Shown: positions 35,101-44,900 of the stretch, one piece after another
Numbering within the stretch: position 1 is the first letter of the stretch
How the letters are laid out: every line of letters starts with the position of its first letter
From: Phylloscopus collybita
Lineage: Eukaryota > Chordata > Aves > Passeriformes > Phylloscopidae
DNA length: 64,000 nucleotides
Direction: 5' to 3'
Assembly: GCA_027886175.1 (NCBI GenBank)
Contig: JAJNNQ010000129.1
Span: 2,852,001 to 2,916,000, forward strand
Notes under the pieces: model-generated
Seen by the model: only the letters and a program-made list of their open reading frames with translations
Databases searched by the model: none
What the model was told of the DNA's origin: nothing
Made by a program: the position numbers and the translations under genes

Positions 35101-35919
35101 GTGGGGCGGGTTGCTTGCAACAGCAGGGCTCCACTTATTCCGCGGAAGATTTCCCCGGGAAGCAGCGATTTGCCCTCAAGCAAGGACCAGAGGTTAGAAA
35201 CAGGCCTTTCCCAGCTTGTTTCCTGGGGATGGGCAGGGCATGACTAAGGGAGGGCAGCAGAGGTTTGCCTGCAGGAGGATTCGCTCACGGATGCCCAAGT
35301 GGCGATGCTGAGAGGGCTCCTGAGGTGAGTAGAGCGCATCACCCTTCCCGGAGCTCAGCAGGCCCGAGCAGAGAGAACTTCCTGCCTCCTGCATCTCCCG
35401 TGAGGACCCTCAGGAAAAGGGCAGCTTCAGGCGGCTGCACGGTCACTCGGTGGTGACAACCACGTGGCTTTCCCCAGCTCACACCTCGGCAGCCCGGCCC
35501 CAATACCAAGGGCAGAAGGGAGAGCAGCCCCTCTCCCTCCACTGCTGCAGAGACACTCTGTCACCCACCTTCCCTCCTTCCCTGCCCCAGCACATCACCC
35601 GCTGTGCCCAAATCCCAGAGAAGGCAGGGAACAAACCCCTCTTGCCCTGAGATCACCTTTCAGGGCAGAAGTTCCAGCTCTCACCTCCAGGTGGGTAAGA
35701 CAGACAGCGGTGCCACCTTCCCCAGCTCTCCTCTGCCCAACTCCAACACCAGAGGAAGCATATTATGGGGCTTAGACACCAAAGCTGGGAATAGCTCTGG
35801 GATTCAGCAGGGTTTTCTGGGCTCTCCACGTGCTACCTACCCCCAGGCCTGGCCTTACCTTGGTAGGAGCCCAGGCACAGAGAAATGATCAGCACCAAGC
35901 CACTCCATTTGCTCTCCAT
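28440..35919 (-). CDS. Second prosaposin (PSAP tandem paralogue), complete
   Basis: This is a precursor expected to be secreted or sent to lysosomes and cut into four saposins that help hydrolases degrade sphingolipids. Exons, 5' to 3': 35859-35919, 32124-32248, 31771-31848, 31559-31684, 31165-31359, 30532-30675, 30198-30254, (29964-29972 microexon), 29772-29879, 29480-29566, 29208-29391, 28968-29137, 28808-28888, 28558-28665, 28440-28475. The CDS is 1,569 bases with the microexon (522 residues) or 1,560 without. Order: signal peptide, saposin A-type domain, four saposin B-type domains each with six cysteines, and a C-terminal saposin A-type domain ending HCRRHVWN. It is head-to-tail with PSAP and shares its exon plan, but is much more GC-rich and diverged. 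It is not a retrocopy because introns are present. It is not surfactant protein B, which has three saposin B domains. I give no symbol because orthology to mammalian PSAPL1 is not shown. Confidence 0.9.
29208..29566 (-). CDS. Prosaposin paralogue exons 10-11: saposin C
   Basis: Exons 29480-29566 and 29208-29391. Cysteines lie in LCDVC, VCYML, GQCKDF and VCTMLRCC. The sequon is NVT in ENNVTEEQLV, the segment equivalent to the neurotrophic loop of human saposin C. The exon leaves in phase 1 after TQP. Confidence 0.9.
29772..30675 (-). CDS. Prosaposin paralogue exons 6-9: saposin B
   Basis: Exons 30532-30675, 30198-30254 and 29772-29879, plus the candidate microexon 29964-29972. The six cysteines lie in VCGDC, RVCETL, CKRSL and LCGQLGLC. 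Where PSAP has a glycosylation sequon (TNSSF), this copy reads TNTAF, so the saposin B sequon is gone. The C-terminal end of saposin B is also strongly changed compared with PSAP. Confidence 0.88.
29964..29972 (-). CDS. Candidate 9-base alternative microexon (Gln-Ala-Glu)
   Basis: A pyrimidine-rich tract and TAG acceptor are followed by CAGGCTGAG and a consensus donor GTAAGTGAG. It is in phase 0 between the exons that flank the same site in PSAP, where a 9-base exon also occurs. It would insert Q-A-E in saposin B. The position and flanking signals support it, but no transcript is available here. Confidence 0.6.
30372..30505 (+). mobile_element. CR1 LINE 3' fragment
   Basis: Carries CATCCCTGGAAGTGTCCGAG, GGTTGGACAGGGCTTGGAGC and CCCTGCCCATGGCAGGG. 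It is antisense, in intron 6 of the prosaposin paralogue. Confidence 0.8.
30968..31138 (+). mobile_element. CR1 LINE 3' fragment
   Basis: Carries TGCCCAGAGGAGCTGCAGCT, CCTGGAAGTGTCCAAGGCCA and a tail ending CCAAACCATTCCATGAT. It is the second CR1 piece in this gene. Confidence 0.8.
31165..32248 (-). CDS. Prosaposin paralogue exons 2-5: N-terminal SapA domain and saposin A
   Basis: Exon 2 (32124-32248) encodes the SapA-type domain: [19 protein letters not shown] and ELCRLTAW. Exons 3-5 (31771-31848, 31559-31684, 31165-31359) encode saposin A, with cysteines in CHLC, RCQYL, VKCK, VVC and RLC and the sequon NRT. The saposin A-B spacer keeps the family signature [17 protein letters not shown]. 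Confidence 0.9.
32349..32844 (+). mobile_element. Probable solo LTR of an endogenous retrovirus
   Basis: This roughly 0.5-kb AT-rich block starts TGTGGGAAAT, contains AATAAA at 32779-32784 about 60 bases before its end, and is flanked by the 6-base direct repeat ATGCTC (32343-32348 and 32845-32850). A 6-base duplication is typical of class II (ERVK-like) avian elements. No viral coding sequence is present. The 3' boundary is uncertain because the block does not end cleanly in CA. It lies in intron 1 of the prosaposin paralogue, antisense to it and about 100 bases upstream of exon 2. Confidence 0.5.
32851..35858. other. GC-rich intron 1 of the prosaposin paralogue
   Basis: This is a GC- and CpG-rich intron with long open frames on both strands (for example 33176-34267), as expected in GC-rich DNA. 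None resembles a known protein. A perfect 7-base inverted repeat around TATAA lies at 33053-33070. Confidence 0.45.
35859..35919 (-). CDS. Prosaposin paralogue exon 1: signal peptide
   Basis: Encodes [20 protein letters not shown] plus one base, leaving in phase 1 with donor GTAAGG. That phase fits exon 2, which supplies two bases. The ATG context is ACGGCATGG. The 3.6-kb intron that follows is long, so an alternative first exon is possible, but I saw none with both a signal peptide and a phase-1 donor. Confidence 0.75.
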
Positions 35920-36045
35920 GCCGTTCCTAAGAGTCCTCAGTGGCTGGTTCCTCTCCTGTGCTGCTCCCAGACTGAGGAATCTTGGATGGGCTGGGAGAAG
36001 CAGTGAGAATCCACACCTACGCAGGGCAATTACCACACCCCTCAC

Positions 36046-36067
36046 TTTATGCCTTGATTATAAAATC
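36046..36067 (-). promoter_or_regulatory. Possible TATA-like promoter of the prosaposin paralogue
   Basis: About 130-150 bases upstream of the ATG, the minus strand reads GATTTTATAATCAAGGCATA. It offers two weak TATA-like cores. No CpG island surrounds it, unlike the PSAP promoter. Confidence 0.3.
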
Positions 36068-36600
36068 ATCACCAGGGAGGGAGGGACCAGAGCCAGGCAG
36101 GTACTCCCAGGAGGTCAGAAGCAGCCCAGAACCTGCTGCTCAACGCTGACCTGGCTGCAGAGGGTGGGCACGGGCAGGAAAAACTGTCCCAGAACCACGT
36201 GAGAGCACCACCTTCCCTGCCTTTAAGTGACATTTTTATATTGTATTTGCAATCAAAGCACAGAGTGAGGACACGGGGGAAGCCACATTAAATGCGAGTC
36301 AGCAGGGAAGGCCGGTATCAAGAAGTCCCTCTGGCCTGCGCAAGGCAGCGATTGCAACACGGGGCTGTTGCCTCACAGCAGGCGTTGTGTTTGTCCAGGG
36401 AAGAGAGCAGCAGCAATCCCAGGCAAGCCTCTTCCACCTGCAACCCTGCTCAGCAGAACAAAGGCTTGATGGGACACGCAGCGTCACGGGAACCTGAAGC
36501 CATTCAGCCCCAGATTCCCAGTGACACCTCGGGATGTTGGCTTCTCCTGGCCCTCCAGCCAAGGGGAACTCCAACAGGAACCAATGAGAAAAATGAAACA
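36068..36600. other. Gap between the two prosaposin genes
   Basis: About 0.5 kb lies between the paralogue's presumed promoter and the PSAP 3' end. No feature is recognised. Confidence 0.5.
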
Positions 36601-36626
36601 CACAAACTTACCGGTTTACAGAAGTT

Positions 36627-38797
36627 TTTATTGTTCATTAAGGAAGCTTTTGTGCAAAAAAAAAAAAAAAAAAAAAAAAAGAAAGAAAAAAAGAAAAGAA
36701 AAAAAATCAAGACAATGTTCTTTAGAAAGCAACTGCACAGTGTCCCCCCAGCATGACTCAAGCGGGTCAGGTGCCACAGTCCACAGGAAGGGAGGAAACT
36801 AAAGGGACTCCCAGCAGCAGCAGCAGCAGCACAGGACTTCCCCCGGCTCACCTTGCCCAGCAGATCGCCAGCATGAATCCTACTAAAACCCCAGGAGAAT
36901 AAAACCTTCCCCCAAGCTGCCAAGGTGTCAATGCAGCCCCACCTCCCCCCCAGAAAGAGCCACACCATCCAGTTTAAAACACCAAATGCCACCCCCCTCC
37001 GTGCCGTGGTGTAACACAACCCATCCCTCCAGGGCAGCGATGCCGAAGGGACAGAGCCCATCTCCTATCTGCTCTATCTACCCCAGCTGGGATACACCAC
37101 CAGAACCACTGCACAAGCCTGCCAGGACAGAAAGCTGCAGGTATTTTATGTCTTTAGGGGAAATTTTCCATTTTTATCCTCTTTTTTTACAGCCATGTGT
37201 GCTTCAGCATTCAGGAAATGGGGGAGAACAACCTCTGCTGCCATCTGTCAGCACTGCCCAGGCTTTCAGTCTGTACACAGATCAACTAGAAACCTGCAGT
37301 CCAGTGGTTTTCCAATGAAAAATACTCCACTTTGCTGCTACAGCATTGTTACTGGAGCTCCTGCACGCCCCACACATCACAGGAACAGCAGGAGTTACCA
37401 GCATCTTTCTGAACAGGACTGGAATTTTCAAAGCTCCACATCTGCCCAGCTGCTCCTTCCCAAAGGTCTCCTCAGAGCTTCTTCAGTGCCTGTGCTTTGG
37501 GGATTAACCTGATCTCAGTGCAAACCCAGTGCAAGGTCCGTCCCAAGCAACACAGGCAGGATTCTCACTCCCAAGGACCCTTCACATCAAGGGCCAGCCA
37601 CGTTCCCAGGCCCTTGCCATCTCACCACCTTGCCATCTCTGCTTGCTGCATTTCCCAAGAGAAATGGGAACCCTGGATAACAATTCACCCCTCCAGTTAC
37701 TCAGAAGGGCGTCAGTGAGAGTGGGTGAGCAGCAGTGGGAGGTGCCCCCAGGCCTCACTGCACCTCTCGGGTTTTAAATGACTGAGACACGCCGTGAGAG
37801 AAAAAACAGATCAAGGAGCAAACTGATTACAACAAAAACCATTTTTCCACACATTCCACTCTCAGTGCTGAACTCCCTTTGACATATTCCCAGCTCCTGC
37901 TGACTTGATCCTCCTCCATCTTCCAGTGACAGCTCACGCTACCTCCTCAACACCCAGCTGGCTGCTTGTGGGAAGCTGCAAGCAGAATTGAGCAACTAGG
38001 ATAAGGAAAAAGGGAGTCATTCCTCCAGCATGCTTCAGGAAACTGACATCCCACTGGACTGGGCTTGGCAGTGCTGAGACTGAGCAGTCCAAGGAAATCA
38101 GGAGGTTGTGATCAAGGGCTGAGGGAAGTTTTCCTTAGCTACAACAACACCAGGAGCCACAAGCGTGCTCACTCAAATGCAAAAGGCTGAGCACTCAAAT
38201 GCATCTTTTTAAGTACCAGTGATTTTGAAAGCTAGCTGGGCACACAAAGCCCCCTCCTCTGCATCTGTACAGCTTTGAAAATTCCAGCCGTAAGGATTTT
38301 CCCAGATTCAATGTCATCCCTTAGAGTTCCCATACACAAAAAATAAACATTCCAGCGAGATGTTAAAAATGCAAAGCATGTAAAATCTTCCCAATGCTGC
38401 CTACAGAAAGACATTTGAAAGTTTAGTCACTATCTCGCTCTTTTTTTAAATTAAAAGATAAGAGCCTAGTCTCATTTCACCATCTCTGTCATTCTTCCCT
38501 GCACATAAAAACCACTTCAGCCTACCAATTAAAAAAAAAAATAAATCTACAACACACTGACTATTTTTAGGAGCATAATGGGTTAAACTGTACAATCAGA
38601 AATATCTTTGTTAAGTCAACAACAAAAATCTGATCCTTCAACAGCAGCACTGCTACAGAAGAGTTACAACAAAGGAACTTGAAGGTCAAATTGTTAATGA
38701 GGCAGAGAGGAGGGACAGGTGAGATACAGCTCTCCGCCAACCTCGGCCCACATTTCCTAAGAGCCATGGCAAACTTTCAGAACTGGAAATTCTTCTT
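36627..38797 (-). other. PSAP: PSAP 3' UTR and polyadenylation signal
   Basis: AATAAA on the minus strand at 36627-36632 is the best signal, giving a 3' UTR of about 2.2 kb. The UTR holds a 25-base T run in the transcript sense (36656-36680) and AT-rich patches near 38,440-38,560. Earlier weak signals may give shorter forms. Confidence 0.55.
36656..36706. repeat. A-rich tract in the PSAP 3' UTR
   Basis: Twenty-five adenines are followed by a GAAA-rich stretch. On the PSAP transcript this is a poly-U/pyrimidine tract just before the polyadenylation signal. Confidence 0.85.
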
Positions 38798-41700
38798 CTA
38801 GTTCCACACATGACGTTTGCAGTGATCAACAGCCTAAAGGGGAAGAAATAGCTGATATTAGTGGAAAAAAGCCAGTTTGCAAACAAGCAGTTCAACACCT
38901 TATCCTGAGCCAAGATCTTGAAAGCAAATCTGTTTTTCTTAAAGTAAGCGATTTCAAAGAGGACTAGAATAAATAACATCCTGAGCCTCACCAGCCAGGA
39001 GCTTTAGGAAAGAAGGCTGATGACCCTTAGCCATTAGGGCCTGGCAGAAAAAGCCATACTGGAAGCCAATTTTTAGAGCCTGCTGAGAGATTGTGACATG
39101 GTCTGTTGGCTGCAGGAACACTGACTAAATATAAAGCTGACACTGTACCTTACTATAGATTCTGACATACTAGCAGACAGGCGTGGGACACAGAAAAGAG
39201 AGGAGAAAGTCAGCTTTGAGAAAGCTGAGAGCCATGAAACACCCTCAAATCAAACTAGGACCCTTTTGCTTTCTTTGAATTGGAATTCATCCACTTCCAA
39301 GTGCAGTAGAAGCCAAGAACAGCTCAGAAGGAGCTGTCAGAGCTCAGTAGAGAACTGGAGGCAGAACGCTGCCTTACATACGTTGCACTGAGCAGCAGTG
39401 TCCATGTTCTTACACCAGTAGCCCGGACCCCAGACACAGGCATCATTCCCCAGGAGAGGCTCTTTAGCTGACTCACAGACTCCGAGTTTCTGGGAAAAGA
39501 GCAGCAGCAGCAGCACAGTCAGCACCCCTCTAACAGTACCAAGAGATCTCAGGTGTCTGAGCTTCCATCTGAGTAAGCGTGGAAGCTGCACTGAGGCAGC
39601 TGCAGGAGCTCTCACTGAGGTCATACCTGCAGCTGAACCAGCAGCCATGTAACCTGAGCCAGGGGAGAGTTAAGTTACTGGAACTCCTTCATATCAAGTT
39701 TTGAAAAACAGATCATCTGGAGAGGGACCTTCCACAAGAAATGTCACTTTACCTCCCACCACATTCAGGGCACATCCCACCCTGTCAGTGACCCTCAGCA
39801 GTGGATACCCACTGGCAGCTCTCTCCTTCTGCCCTTCCTTGTGCTAGTCTGGCAGTCAGACAGCTGTCCATTCAGCAAGGCCCAGGCCTTGCACAAGGGG
39901 CTTGCTCCAAGCATTCAGCGTGCTGATTTTGATTCCAGCAGAGTTTCTGCATGCTGGGCACTGAAAGGCACCCAGGACAGTAGGCAGGACTGTATCAGAG
40001 CCTGCACTCAAAAAAACCAAATGCAATACTCACAGTGCAAACAAAAGTGGGATCCATCACCTCTGCCAAGAGTTGCACAACCACAGGTTCATACTGTTCC
40101 ACAAACTGCACACACTGTAACAAAACACAGGGTGAGAGATTCTCTTGCTAGAGCCTCTGAAAGCAGAGGAATGGATGGTCTGCAGCAGGCAGGCCTGCAC
40201 GCTACCCCGAACTCCCCAACAACACATTCCACAAGGATAAAGCAGAGGCTTGAGCTCTGCACATGGCAAAGGAGTCAGGCACTAATCACACAGCTACATC
40301 ATTGTTTCTGCTGGCTCACACCTGCCTGCAGCTGTCTGCAGACACGCTATGAGGAGAGAAAGGGGTCGCAAGGAAAGGTACCAAACAGGACAGGCTTTGG
40401 GAAAAGAGCAAAGCAGGAGAAGCTTTGACTGCAAAGCTTCGTCTCTGATAGTGGAGATCACGCCTGTCTCAAGAGGAAAGCACACAGAACCAGCTGGAGA
40501 CAAAACATCCTGAGCAGGACAGCAGCAAAGACTCCTAAGCACTTGTACTCAAGTTATTCCCTCAGACAAGGCAGCAGCAGGAGCATTTCCTGCCAGAACA
40601 GCCTCTCTCCCTCTAGTGGAGAGGCCAGCTCCAGAGCTGAGTCAGATGCTGCTGTTCTCAGCAGAGACAAACAGCACCAATTAATAAACCAAACACAGCT
40701 ATTAAACAGCCTCACAGCAGGAAGAGCTGTTCCACAGCTGCTTTAAGCCTCTATATTCTACCCCCAGCAAACTCACAAGCAGTTGCCACTTGCTGACACT
40801 CAGCAGCCACCTAATAAGATTTTCAGGTAAATCTCGATATCAGTGGTCTAACAGGTGTCCCACTGGAATTACACCAGCCCACTTCCAATTACTTCATTAA
40901 TCCCCTGAACAGGAGTAGTGTCGAGAAAAAAAAAAAATAAAACCTTGAAGAGTTCCCACCCGCGGTTCTCTGAGGATTTCCAGGCAAACCTTTCCTGACT
41001 GCAAATTAGTACAACAATCCAGCCAGTCAACTCAGGCCCTTAAAAGCAGACATCTATTCAAGGGACTGCCAACTCCCAAGGATGGGAACTGAGCAAACCT
41101 CGTCCCCCTGCACCCCAAACTCCTCCCAGCCTTTAGCAGAGAAGGCTGTTACAAAAAGGAACAAGAGAAGCTGCTCTCTAGTTTTCCCAAATACTCTGCA
41201 AGATGTCCCTGCCTATGGCAGAGGGGTTGGAATTAGATAATCTTTGAGATTGCTTCCAACCCAAACCATTCCAGGATTCTGTGTTCCATCCTTCTGATCA
41301 CCTCCATCTGCCTTACCCTGACTGGAAGGCAGGCTGCCACACAGCAATGTCTGCAAGGTCATTCAACTGCCTCAGATCAAGCCTTTTCCCTCACTCCTTT
41401 TTTTTTTTTTTTTTTTGGCTCTACTGCACAGGAGAAGTTGCTATGCTTTGGTGCTAATTAATAAAGGGAAACACCTGTGAAAGATCAGGTTGCTGGACAC
41501 AAGCCAGTCCCAGCTGCACCTGTGGACAGTTTGTCTCCAGCCAGAGACAAGGCACTTGGCCAAACACAGAGACCTCTGTTACGAGTACCTGGACATTTAT
41601 AGCAGAAGCAGAGACACTTGAGAGACGGACCTAAAATTAGCATACAGACAGAATATCAGATGAAACACTCAGAAAATGAGGTTAAGCATAACTGTCACTG

Positions 41701-41942
41701 TTAGGACTTGTGTAAACCCAACAAGTCAACAGGGGCAGTTCCCAACCAAGACTGTGGCTTTTTCGTCTGCCTCCAGCCCAAACACCTTACCTGTTCACTG
41801 ACAGACTCTGGCAGGAAGTGACAGACTTTTTCCAGTAAAGCTTCAATTTCTGCTGTGGTGGCATTCTTCTCCAGCTCTTTGTCGGCATAAGCCACCACCA
41901 TCTTGCAGATATCACAGAAGCCACCTGCAGGTTTCACTACAA
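38798..41942 (-). CDS. PSAP: PSAP exons 12-15: saposin D and C-terminal SapA domain
   Basis: Exons 41791-41942, 40034-40114, 39382-39489 and 38798-38833. Saposin D has FCDIC, VCHFL, QCVQF and VCTKLGVC, and sequon NAT. The final domain has [19 protein letters not shown] and [11 protein letters not shown], with stop TAG at 38800-38798. Confidence 0.95.
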
Positions 41943-44900
41943 CTAAGAAGGAAAACAGAAAACAAACCAAACATCAGTGGCAGTTTCCCCCACAGAGAAG
42001 AAAAGAGGCAGTATCAGCAGTGTCCTCAAAAGAGGTGAACCAGCTCCTTTTAAACACCACAGACCCCTCACACCCACCTGGCTGCTGGGGAAGCTTGCTG
42101 GCTGCACAGCATTTCAGCATGGCACACACAGCTTCAGGATTTGTTGCCTCCAAGAGCATGTCAATGACAGCCTGGCCATAGACCTCGATGAAGTCCTTGC
42201 ACTGGTCCTTGACGCTTCCCGGGAAGAGGCGGCAGACCACCTCCATCTCATGCACAATCTCCTCCTGAAGCACAGGGAGGAGGAGTAAACCAGGCACAGA
42301 ATTTATGAACTCAGTTCATAAGCACACCTTCTCTGTCCCACCCAGGAGAGAAATTTTGCTGTTGTGAAAACAGGCAGCAAGAAACTGACCTTCCTTCCCC
42401 GTTCAGTGCAGCCCCAGCCCAGCCAAAGCCCAGGAAGGGGTACACTGCCCACCACTCACACACCTCGGTCTTGTTGCTCTCCAAGAGGCCGGTCACTTCC
42501 TTCACCATGGTCTCACAGATCTCACACAAGGAAAAACTCTTCTCTTGCACTGAGGCTTTCTGAGTACACAGAAGAAATACACACCCAATCAATCAGCACT
42601 GGACCACCTCTGACAGGGACAATTCCTAACAGCATTTACCTAGCTGCTCTGTTTGGGAGGCATTCGAAAGGTCACACAGAAGCCAAAACCAGCCTCAAAG
42701 GTCTCAGTAAAAAGCCTGTCTGAATGAGCAGGCACTTTGTATGACTCATTTTAAGTCTATAACCCCCAGGCTGTACAAGGAGGTGAATTTAGTGGACACA
42801 AAAAAATAAGAAATCCCAGAGAGACAGAAGTCAAGGGACATACATAGTGGTTTTTAAAATACATTAATGGACGATAACATTTCCTAGAATTTAGAGCACC
42901 CCCCTTTTTGCAAAAATAACCTTTGGAGAAGTCAAGGTGCTTCTTCAAACTCAGAGCTTCAGCATTCTGACTCTGATCCCTCATCTGCACATGCGTGCTG
43001 CCCCATTTTTAAAAGGGATCAAAGTATTACTCCAAACAAAGAGCAAAACTCCAACTGAGAATTTACATTTAAGGTGTCATTCAGAACTGCTGGGATGGGA
43101 GTTCCCCTTTCAATCCTGAAGCATTGCCTTGTAGCTCTGGTTCAGTGTAGGCTCTGCTGTTCAAACAAATCAATCAGCTTTTCTACTTCACAAATCAGTG
43201 TTAGAAACAAAAAAAGGCCATGAATTTATGTGCAGGGAGACTTGGATTATTCTGTGCATGAAAGCTCAGCTTTTTCACCTAGTTTGTTACACTAAAGCAA
43301 AAAGGAAAGCAAAGTACAAAAAGCCCATCTCACCTCCACAATTTCCATTTTCACCTCATGAACCACCTGAGCTGGCACCAGAGGCTGAAGGGGAACAGAC
43401 TTCACAGAAGAACAGAACCCAACCATGGCACAAATGTCCTTTGGTTGCTGGAAAGAAATGTAAAAGCAATTTTTTAAAAGTCTAGAAGTCTCCAGCCTTT
43501 CTACAGAGCTGGTAAGCAGGCACGTGCAAAATTCTAAAAGCCTCCAACACAACTTAAATTTTTGTGACTACTTCTACTTCAAGTATTGCCAAAGCATTTG
43601 GTAAGGTTATAGGCAGGACAGCTACTGGATGGAATTTAGCAGTTCCTGTTAAAGAGGGAGAAATTTAAAAACCCCATTTAAAAAAAAAAAAACCATGTCC
43701 CATGAGCCACACTACTCGGGCACTTCAAAAAGAATTGACTTAAGAGCTACCAACACCAAAACAAGCCACCAGCAGCATCACGTCAGAGCTGCATCCACAA
43801 AGCTGCTCCCCAGCTTTAAGGAACCACAGGAGAGGCCAATTATCCTGACTGCAGAGTTCACCCAAAAGCTGAAAGAAATGCCTAGAAGAAAGAACCTCTT
43901 TCCTCATCCACAAACTACCTTCTTTAAAGCTGCCAGAAACATCACATTCTGCAAACAGAAACAGTTTCTCGCATTACTGAACACAGCCTACAAGAAACAA
44001 AAGTTGAGCTTGTTAAAACCCAAGCCTAACTGCAACAACTGAACTTGCAGCATTCAAACAGCAAGTAGAAACCAGCCTTTAAAAAGGCTTCATTTCTCAA
44101 AGAAATACACTCTTTATGCATTTATTTTTTTTTTGAAACATACATTACTAAATGCACAAAGAAATGCCAGACACGAGGCAAACTGCTCTAAGGAGGATAC
44201 CCAAAGTGAGAAAGGCTGTACAGAATGAGACACAAAACTTGCATTTTCCCACCTAAAGTCTACTTAAGCTAGAAAAAGACACCCCTGGTCCTACAGGTAA
44301 TTAGAAGATCACTTCTCACCCTGTTACAAGCTTCCTACAGCAGAGACTTATCCCAGAGTTAATATTAATATATCATGCCACAATCTCATGCACAAGCAAC
44401 AGCAGCACCTCAGAGGCACTGTGCTGCTTCAGACTACTCCAGCACCTTTAAGTCAAGCCCTTTGGTCCATGCATTGTAAGAAGCAGTTCCAGGTATGAAT
44501 GTTACAGCAACACCCACATACACACATGTTCCCTCACAGAGAGATGACAGACACAAGGTCCCACAGGACAGGTTAAATTAAAAGCCCAAATTGCTCTAGG
44601 AAACCTTCATCTTTTCAGTTCATACACTTCAAACATCTATACCATTGTCCTAGATTTAAAGGCTAACCAAGGAAAGACCTGGGGAGAGCTTTGCTCAAGC
44701 CCTTTTGAGCCCAGACTTTAAACCAGCAGCTGTCAGGAGGTACTGGCATGCTTTTTCCACATCTATCCTTCTTCTGTCAGAGGGAGGATATTTTCTGCTC
44801 TACTGGCCAAAGCATAATCAAGTTGAAATCTCAGTGGCACAAAGTGGTATCTGGAGCTGGAAGTAGGACTGATGCATTGGAGGAAGCCTGTAATCTTTCT

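Noticed and set aside
27790..35919. Processed pseudogene or surfactant protein B as identity of the second prosaposin
   Set aside because: It has 14 or more exons with intact GT-AG introns and an open frame, and four saposin B-type domains, whereas surfactant protein B has three.
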